Positions 58,849 through 64,000 of a DNA stretch of 64,000 bases are shown here, piece by piece. The notes under the pieces are model-generated. The model saw only the letters and a program-made list of their open reading frames with translations, ran no database searches and was not told the origin of the DNA. Source of the DNA: Actinacidiphila epipremni (GTDB lineage Bacteria; Actinomycetota; Actinomycetes; Streptomycetales; Streptomycetaceae); contig NZ_JAATEJ010000022.1 in the NCBI RefSeq assembly GCF_012034175.1, positions 1 through 64,000 of the forward strand, in the 5' to 3' direction. Numbering within the stretch: the stretch's first letter is position 1; each line of letters begins with the position of its first letter. The position numbers and the translations under genes are program-made.

Positions 58849-60848
58849 CCATCGACAACTTCCCCGATTACACCGGCAATCCGCCCTCCCCCGTTCTGAA
58901 TCGCCGACTCCCCTCTCCCTCCGGTCCGCCGGCCTCGCCCCTTTCGGACCTCGCCGTATCCCCCTTCGGCATGCCCACCGCCCTGCTCCGCGGCGAGGTA
59001 CGGGTCGCGTGGGTGGGCCGGACCTCGACCGAGGAGCAGCAGGATCCACGGCAGTCGCTCATCCGGCAGCTCCGTAACAGCAAGAGCGCACTGCCCGAAG
59101 CCTGGGCGGTCGTCTGCCACTTCTATGACGTCGAGTCCGGCCGGATGGAGCTGGCGGCACGCGGCCGTAAGCGCGGATACGAGCGCTTCGACATCCCCAT
59201 CGCCCGCGACGGCGGCATCACCGACCTCCTGGCCGAAGCAGCACGCCCCACCCGGCGATTCGACGTCGTCATCTGTGAAGGCGTCGCCCGAACCGCCCGG
59301 CGCATGTTCGAAGGGCTCTCCATCGAACGCGAGTTGGAGAAAGCCGGCGTCCCGCTCTTCGCCTCCAACGAACCCATCAAGCTCGACGGCGGCCGAGCCC
59401 AGCAGATCCTCATGCGGCGCATCAACCAGTCCGTCGCCGAGTACGAGGTTCTCAACACCCTGGAGATGTCCTGGGGCGGACTGTGCACCCACGTCCGTGA
59501 CGGCTGGAACATCGGCAAACCGCCCCACGGCTACAAAGCAAAACGCTACCGGCACCCCAACCCGGCGAAGGCCGCCAAGGGCGCCACGAAGACTCGCCTC
59601 GAACCTGAGGGGGTACTCGGGGAGACCGTCACCCAGATAGCCAACTGGCGCTACTACGAACGTCTCGGCTACGGCCAGATCACCGACCGCCTGGACACCG
59701 ACCCGGACCGCTACCCCCCTCCGACACCACCCGGGGGACCGGAGCGAGCCCGCGGGGCGTGGAGCAGGTCGGCGGTCTACGACATCCTCCACAACCCCAA
59801 GTACACCGGCTACCAGGTCTTCAACCGCCGAGCCACCCGCTCCAAACACGGCGCCCACAACCACCCCGCCCTCTGGGTCTGGTCACCCGAGCCCGTCCAC
59901 GAACCCCTCATCCCCAAGTGGATGTTCGACGAAATCAACAACACCGCCCACCAAGAGCACGGCACCCGCCCAGGCGGCGACCTGAGCAAGGACCCACACG
60001 CCCGACGGACGTACCTCTTCCGGAGCATGATGATCTGCGGGTGCGACCGCAGGATGGCCGGCAACGGGCGGCCGACGCGCACGTACTACACCTGCTGGCC
60101 CAAGGCGAACAACCGAGGCCGAGACAAGACCTGCACCGAATACCCCGGACATCCGAAGTCCGTCTACATCCGAGAGGACGTGGTCCTCGCAGGTGTCTCG
60201 GACTTCCTCGCCGACCGGCTCTTCGGTCCCCACCGCCGAGAACTGTTCCTCTCGGCCCTCGACACGAAGGACGAGACCGCCGCCCGACAACGGGACCGGG
60301 AACGAGATAACCTGCGGCGCGCACTCGCCGAAACCACCCGCCGGCAGGACAACCTGCTCGCCCAGGCCCAGGAGTGCGCGCCGGGGGACCCCTTCGCAGC
60401 CGGCCTGCGCGAGAGCTTCAACCGGCTCGAAGCCAACAAACTGCGGCTCCTGGCCGGCATCGAAGCCCTTGACGCAACCGAGCCGGCCACACCGCAAGGG
60501 CCCACCCAAGCCGACGCGGACCTTCTGGACGCCGTGCCCTACCTCGCACTGAACCTGGCCAAGGCACCCGAGCGCCTACTCCGCCCACTGTTCGAGATCA
60601 TCAGGCTCCGAGTCAAGCTCCACCTGGACTCGGACGCAGCGACCATCAGCGTCACCTTGCCCGCCCACATCCTGCCGGACCTGACGGCAGCCACCGAAAA
60701 GATCAGAGAGACCATGCCCGCAACCGCACCCGACGCCCCGGCGTCAGGCACCGCTAGTGCAGGGTTTTGTGGTGCCCCCAACGGGATTCGAACCCGTGCT
60801 ACCGCCTTGAAAGGGCGGCGTCCTGGGCCACTAGACGATGAGGGCTAA
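58845..60848 (+). CDS. Large serine recombinase (site-specific integrase)
   Basis: A 667-aa frame from ATG 58845. The resolvase domain shows VRVAWVGRTSTEEQQDPRQS with the catalytic Ser at ~61 and an Arg-rich helix at FDVVICEGVARTARRMFEGL. The Recombinase domain contains SAVYDILHNPKYTGYQVFNR at ~305-325. A zinc ribbon follows (ICGCDRRMAG, then YYTCWPK and KTC at ~395-427), then a coiled-coil region (RDRERDNLRRALAETTRRQD). The last ~25 residues (PNGIRTRATALKGRRPGPLD) are the antisense translation of the tRNA-Glu gene, so the ORF fuses into the chromosome at the attachment site. It integrates the neighbouring element. Its own translation may end differently when the element is excised. Confidence 0.9.
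   Translation: MTIDNFPDYTGNPPSPVLNRRLPSPSGPPASPLSDLAVSPFGMPTALLRGEVRVAWVGRTSTEEQQDPRQSLIRQLRNSKSALPEAWAVVCHFYDVESGRMELAARGRKRGYERFDIPIARDGGITDLLAEAARPTRRFDVVICEGVARTARRMFEGLSIERELEKAGVPLFASNEPIKLDGGRAQQILMRRINQSVAEYEVLNTLEMSWGGLCTHVRDGWNIGKPPHGYKAKRYRHPNPAKAAKGATKTRLEPEGVLGETVTQIANWRYYERLGYGQITDRLDTDPDRYPPPTPPGGPERARGAWSRSAVYDILHNPKYTGYQVFNRRATRSKHGAHNHPALWVWSPEPVHEPLIPKWMFDEINNTAHQEHGTRPGGDLSKDPHARRTYLFRSMMICGCDRRMAGNGRPTRTYYTCWPKANNRGRDKTCTEYPGHPKSVYIREDVVLAGVSDFLADRLFGPHRRELFLSALDTKDETAARQRDRERDNLRRALAETTRRQDNLLAQAQECAPGDPFAAGLRESFNRLEANKLRLLAGIEALDATEPATPQGPTQADADLLDAVPYLALNLAKAPERLLRPLFEIIRLRVKLHLDSDAATISVTLPAHILPDLTAATEKIRETMPATAPDAPASGTASAGFCGAPNGIRTRATALKGRRPGPLDDEG
60770..60845 (-). 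tRNA. tRNA-Glu (UUC)
   Basis: Read on the minus strand from 60845: the acceptor strand GCCCTCA pairs with TGGGGGC, the anticodon arm is CCGCC-CTTTCAA-GGCGG with anticodon TTC, the T-arm is ACGGG-TTCGAAT-CCCGT, and the discriminator A is followed by CCA at 60772-60770. A complete cloverleaf. Its 3' end faces the recombinase gene, the usual position for an element inserted at a tRNA 3' end. The encoded CCA may come from the integrated element. Confidence 0.93.
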
Positions 60849-60982
60849 TCGGCCAGCCGTCAGCGCCTTGCGGCGCGCTTCGGGGACGTCAGCAGCATAG
60901 GGGATGCGCGGCGGGTTAGCCAAAACCCTTTCCGTGCGGCGGGGAGGGGCGGCGGGCGGGGTGGGGGCGGGAGAATGAGGGG

Positions 60983-61333
60983 GTGCTGGAGATGAGCCGC
61001 GAGGAGTTCGAGGAGCTGGTCGGGGAAGCGCTCGACCGGATCCCCGCCGAGCTGACCCGCCTGATGGACAACGTCGCCGTGTTCGTCGAGGACGAGCCGC
61101 CGGACGGCGACCGGGAGCTGCTGGGGCTGTACGAGGGGACGCCGCTCACCGAGCGCGGCGAGTGGTACGCGGGCGTGCTGCCGGACCGCATCACGATCTT
61201 CCGCGGGCCCACGCTGCGGATGTGCCGGACGCGGGAGGAGGTCGTGGAGGAGACGGAGATCACCGTCGTCCACGAGATCGCGCACCACTTCGGCATCGAC
61301 GACGCGCGGCTGCACGCACTCGGTTACGGCTGA
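60983..61333 (+). CDS. Zincin-like metallopeptidase family protein
   Basis: A 116-aa protein of the small metallopeptidase family found in most actinomycetes: EEFEELVGEALDRIPAELTR at the start, LGLYEGTPLTERGEWYAG and ITVVHEIAHHFGIDDARLHA near the end, with the zinc motif HEIAHHFGID (HExxHxxGxxD). The length is normal. GTG 60983 is preceded by a purine-rich GAGGGG. It begins the core-like chromosomal segment to the right of the tRNA-Glu gene. The physiological substrate of the family is not known to me. Confidence 0.9.
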   Translation: MLEMSREEFEELVGEALDRIPAELTRLMDNVAVFVEDEPPDGDRELLGLYEGTPLTERGEWYAGVLPDRITIFRGPTLRMCRTREEVVEETEITVVHEIAHHFGIDDARLHALGYG

Positions 61334-61380
61334 CCCGCCGCGCGGCGGCGGGGCGCGGGTACGGCCGCTCCGGTGACAGC

Positions 61381-61508
61381 GGCTCGCGTACGGCCCGATG
61401 GCCCGCGGCGGCGGGGGCTCGGGTACGGCCGAGGACCCGCGGCAACTGTGGCTCGCGTACGGCCGAGGACCCGCGGCAACTGTGGCTCGCGTACGGCCGA
61501 GGACCCGG
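61381..61508. repeat. 34-bp tandem repeat, about 3.7 copies
   Basis: Units begin at 61416, 61450 and 61484 (the last one partial), each starting GGCTCG and containing TACGGCCGAGGACCCG. A diverged unit precedes them at 61381. The units at 61416 and 61450 differ by one base, so the expansion is recent. It lies in the 275-nt gap between the metallopeptidase and lipoprotein genes and is not convincingly coding. Confidence 0.85.
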
Positions 61509-61608
61509 CGTCCGCTGCGTAGGCGTGTCCTGGGGGTGCGTGGGGGCGTTGGGCACGGGAGACACCGTCCCCCATGCCCCGAGCCCCGATTCGCGAGGTC
61601 CGCGCCCG

Positions 61609-62214
61609 ATGCCCCCAGCGCAGCCGAAGCCGCACCCGCGGTCGTACGCGTCCCCGTACCCGTCGCAGCCGTCGAAGCCGTCGTACCCGTCGCAGCCGAA
61701 GCAGCCCGCGGCGCCCTCAGCCCGAGTGCGCTGCTCCGCCGTGCTGGTCGCCCTGCTCGCGGCCGGCGTGGCGTCCTGCGTCAGTACGGGCGGCGCGGCG
61801 GGCAGGCCGGCGACGGCGTCGGCGAGCGGCAGCGCGGCGGTACGGGCCGGGGCGCACCCGGGGCCGGCGGCGGACCGGCCGGGGCGCGGGCAGGACGGCA
61901 TGTCGCCCTCCCCGCGGCAGGCGGGCGAGGCAGACGCGGGCACGGGCCCGGGCGCGGACTCCGCCTCCCCGGCGGCGTCCGGCTCGCCCGCGCGGGGGCG
62001 TACCGGCGGGGGCGGCGGCCGGCCCGTACCGCCCGCGGCAGGCGGCGGCGCCTCCGTACCGCAGCCGACCGCCGGGACGCCGCCCACCGCCGACCCCCCG
62101 ACGTCCGCCGCGCCGCCCACCGCCGACGACCCCACGGCCCCGCCGCCCGACGGCGACGACCCGACGGCCACCGCCGGCTCCGGCGACCCCGGCGGCGACC
62201 CGCCCCAGCCGTAA
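61609..62214 (+). CDS. Pro/Ala-rich putative lipoprotein
   Basis: A 201-aa protein from ATG 61609. After a Pro/Tyr/Ser-rich cytosolic start (SYASPYPSQPSKPSYPSQPK), RVRCSAVLVALLAAGVASCV at ~42-61 contains a hydrophobic signal and a lipobox ending in Cys (AGVASC), so it is likely lipid-anchored outside. The rest is low-complexity Gly/Ala/Pro/Asp (PTADPPTSAAPPTADDPTAP), presumably an unstructured stalk. The N-terminal extension before the signal is unusually long, so the start is uncertain. A frame from 61162 is the same protein extended through the tandem repeats. No function can be assigned. Confidence 0.6.
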   Translation: MPPAQPKPHPRSYASPYPSQPSKPSYPSQPKQPAAPSARVRCSAVLVALLAAGVASCVSTGGAAGRPATASASGSAAVRAGAHPGPAADRPGRGQDGMSPSPRQAGEADAGTGPGADSASPAASGSPARGRTGGGGGRPVPPAAGGGASVPQPTAGTPPTADPPTSAAPPTADDPTAPPPDGDDPTATAGSGDPGGDPPQP

Positions 62215-62362
62215 GCGCCCCCTCACATACCCCCGAGCCGTAAAATCGCAGGTCAGCCGCCCTCCGAGGAAGGGATTCGCTAAAGCGGCGGCGTATGCGT
62301 ATGCTGGTAGATCGTTTGATCCCCCTGATTCCCTGATTCCCTGCCTGGCGCCTGATCCGTAG

Positions 62363-62388
62363 CGCGCCGCGTGGCGCGTTCCTTTTCT
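62363..62388 (+). terminator. Hairpin and T-rich tract in the helicase leader
   Basis: CGCGCC (62363-62368) and GGCGCG (62373-62378) form a 6-bp stem with a GCGT loop, followed by TTCCTTTTCTCC. It lies 85 nt upstream of the helicase ATG. It may terminate transcription from the lipoprotein gene or act as an attenuator in the helicase leader. Confidence 0.5.
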
Positions 62389-62472
62389 CCTGTGGCTGAC
62401 CGCATCGAGGCGGTTGCAAGCAACCTGTGGAGCTGGCGCGTGCCGTAAGTCTCCGAGAGGTTTTGCTTCCGC

Positions 62473-64000
62473 ATGTCCATTGCCAGTGCCGACCGTTCCG
62501 CCATGCCCGAGAACGCCGCGGACGCCGCCGTCCTCACGGACGAGGTCACCGTCACCGCCGAGGTCGACGAGGCCACCGAGGGCCGCCCCGAGCCGGCAGA
62601 GCCGGCTGAGCCGACCGGCTCCACCGAGTCGGCGGAGCCCACCGAGCCCGCCGAGCCCACCGTCACCTTCGCCGACCTCGGCCTGCCGGACGAGATCGTC
62701 CGCAAGCTGACGCAGAACGGCGTGGTCACCCCCTTCCCGATCCAGGCCGCGACGATCCCCGACGCGCTCGCCGGCCGCGACATCCTGGGCCGCGGCCGTA
62801 CCGGCTCCGGCAAGACGCTGTCCTTCGGCCTGCCGCTGCTCACCCAGCTCGCCGGCGGTCGCAGCGACAAGCGCCGCCCGCGCGGTGTCATCCTCACCCC
62901 GACCCGCGAGCTCGCGATGCAGGTCGCCGACGCGCTGCAGCCGTACGGCGACGTCCTCGGCCTGAAGATGAAGGTCGTGTGCGGCGGCACGTCCATGCAG
63001 AACCAGATCTACGCCCTGGAGCGCGGCGTCGACGTCCTCGTCGCCACGCCGGGCCGGCTGCGCGACCTGATCAACCGCGGCGCGGCGATCCTCGACCAGG
63101 TGCGGATCGCGGTGCTGGACGAGGCCGACCAGATGTCGGACATGGGCTTCCTGCCCGAGGTCACCGAGATCCTCGACCTGATCCCGGCGGGCGGCCAGCG
63201 GCTGCTGTTCTCCGCGACGCTGGAGAACGAGATCGACACCCTCGTCAAGCGCTACCTGGTCAGCCCGGTCACGCACGAGGTCGACGCGGCGCAGGGCGCG
63301 GTCACGACGATGACGCACCACGTCCTCATCGTGAAGCCCAAGGACAAGGCGCCGGTGACGGCGGCGATCGCGGCGCGCAAGGGCCGGACGATCATCTTCG
63401 TCCGCACCCAGATGGGTGCCGACCGGGTCGCCGAGCAGCTCATCGAGGGCGGTGTGCGCGCCGACGCGCTGCACGGCGGCATGACGCAGGGCGCCAGGAC
63501 CCGGACGCTGGAGGACTTCAAGGCCGGCCAGGTCAACGTCCTGGTCGCCACGGACGTCGCCGCGCGCGGCATCCACGTCGACGGCATCGACCTGGTGCTC
63601 AACGTCGACCCGGCCGGCGACCACAAGGACTACCTGCACCGCAGCGGTCGTACGGCCCGGGCCGGCAAGTCCGGTACGGTCGTCTCGCTCGCCCTGCCGC
63701 ACCAGCGCAAGCAGATCTTCCGGCTGATGGAGGACGCGGGCGTCGACGCCTCGCGCCACATCATCGGCGGGGCGGGCGCGTTCGACGAGGACGTGGCCCG
63801 GATCACCGGCGCCCGGTCGCTGACCGACGTGCAGGCCGACGCCGTGCAGAACGCCGCGGCGCAGGCAGAGCGCGAAGTCGCCGATCTGACGCGGCAGTTG
63901 GAGCGGGTCCAGCGCCGGGCGGCGGAGCTGCGCGAGGAGGCCGACCGGCTGACCGCCCGCTCCGCGCGCGAGCGCGGGGAGGACCCGGACGAGGCGGTCG
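62473..64000 (+). CDS. DEAD-box ATP-dependent RNA helicase (3' end outside the window)
   Basis: 509 codons are visible, open to the window end. After an acidic ~55-residue N-terminus with Glu-Pro repeats, the DEAD-box motifs follow: Q motif PFPIQAATIP, Walker A GRGRTGSGKT at ~104-113, PTRELAMQ, TPGRLRDL, DEAD in VLDEADQMSDMGF at ~216, SAT in LLFSATLEN, then domain 2 with ATDVAARGIH and HRSGRTARAGK. The C-terminal part in view is a coiled-coil (ADLTRQLERVQRRAAELREE). It unwinds structured RNA in ribosome assembly or cold adaptation. ATG 62473 follows a ~250-nt leader. Core chromosomal gene. Confidence 0.93.
   Translation, partial: MSIASADRSAMPENAADAAVLTDEVTVTAEVDEATEGRPEPAEPAEPTGSTESAEPTEPAEPTVTFADLGLPDEIVRKLTQNGVVTPFPIQAATIPDALAGRDILGRGRTGSGKTLSFGLPLLTQLAGGRSDKRRPRGVILTPTRELAMQVADALQPYGDVLGLKMKVVCGGTSMQNQIYALERGVDVLVATPGRLRDLINRGAAILDQVRIAVLDEADQMSDMGFLPEVTEILDLIPAGGQRLLFSATLENEIDTLVKRYLVSPVTHEVDAAQGAVTTMTHHVLIVKPKDKAPVTAAIAARKGRTIIFVRTQMGADRVAEQLIEGGVRADALHGGMTQGARTRTLEDFKAGQVNVLVATDVAARGIHVDGIDLVLNVDPAGDHKDYLHRSGRTARAGKSGTVVSLALPHQRKQIFRLMEDAGVDASRHIIGGAGAFDEDVARITGARSLTDVQADAVQNAAAQAEREVADLTRQLERVQRRAAELREEADRLTARSARERGEDPDEAV

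Noticed and set aside
60770..60845. Search for a second copy of the tRNA-Glu 3' end as left attachment site
   Set aside because: I looked for the T-arm/acceptor sequence elsewhere in the window and found only short chance matches such as TTCGAAC; the left end of the element is therefore not assigned.

Overview
The window looks like an accessory-rich stretch of a Streptomyces (or close actinomycete) chromosome. Reasons: very high G+C with strong third-position G/C, many GTG starts and GTGA/ATGA coupled genes, families typical of streptomycetes (SAV_2336-type vWA protein, Trypco2, Scr1-type XRE plus DUF397, Replic_Relax, SpoIIE-like phosphatases), and rare TTA leucine codons in selected accessory genes. 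Only the right end (zincin-like metallopeptidase, lipoprotein, DEAD-box RNA helicase, from about 60.85 kb on) reads as ordinary core chromosome.

Layout: (1) 0.5-4.5 kb: a Trypco2 protein and a trypsin-NACHT STAND ATPase, a two-gene conflict/defence module. (2) 4.6-7.8 kb: MarR regulator, membrane SpoIIE-type phosphatase, deazaflavin-dependent reductase, DUF4396 membrane protein. A 15-bp palindrome-like element (TTTGC-N5-(G/C)CAAA) occurs three times in and around these first two blocks. (3) 7.97-16.7 kb: a translationally coupled four-gene operon of alpha/beta hydrolase, caspase-like VMAP protein, MoxR AAA+ ATPase and a 1576-aa vWA/P-loop protein ending in pseudo-trypsin and pseudo-PP2C domains. 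It has five TTA codons, which predicts bldA control. (4) 16.7-23.9 kb: peptide deformylase and XRE regulator, then four coupled glycosyltransferase-like genes, a P-loop kinase and an FkbM methyltransferase. (5) 23.9-26.7 kb: DUF397/Scr1-type XRE pair, an actinophage-like HhH-GPD-like protein and a frame-disrupted gene.

(6) 26.7-38.5 kb: a complete type I-E CRISPR-Cas system on the minus strand (cas3, cas8e, cas11, cas7, cas5, cas6e, cas1, cas2). It has a 17-repeat array divergent from cas3, a two-repeat relic between cas3 and cas8e, and, after cas2, two arrays joined tail-to-tail through one chimeric repeat. The two arrays with leaders share a 44-nt leader end.

(7) 38.5-50.0 kb: a conjugation-type module on the minus strand (pilin-like, TrbL-like, PrgI, VirB4, GP88, VirD4-like ATPase, Replic_Relax, transglycosylase-NlpC/P60) with no relaxase that I recognise. 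(8) 50.3-55.8 kb: a CoiA-like nuclease candidate, an Fbh1/UvrD-like helicase and a 633-aa protein with a possible nuclease core. (9) 56-58.5 kb: a membrane protein between two broken IS5-type transposase genes. (10) 58.6-60.85 kb: a small gene coupled to a large serine recombinase whose ORF runs antisense into a tRNA-Glu(UUC) gene, marking the right border of the mobile region. I found no matching left attachment site.

Interpretation: the window is a genomic island in which anti-invader systems (trypsin-NACHT, VMAP operon, type I-E CRISPR, candidate nucleases) sit beside a conjugative/integrative element. Positions and motifs were read from the sequence. Family names come from recognition without database searches. 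Functional links are inference unless stated.
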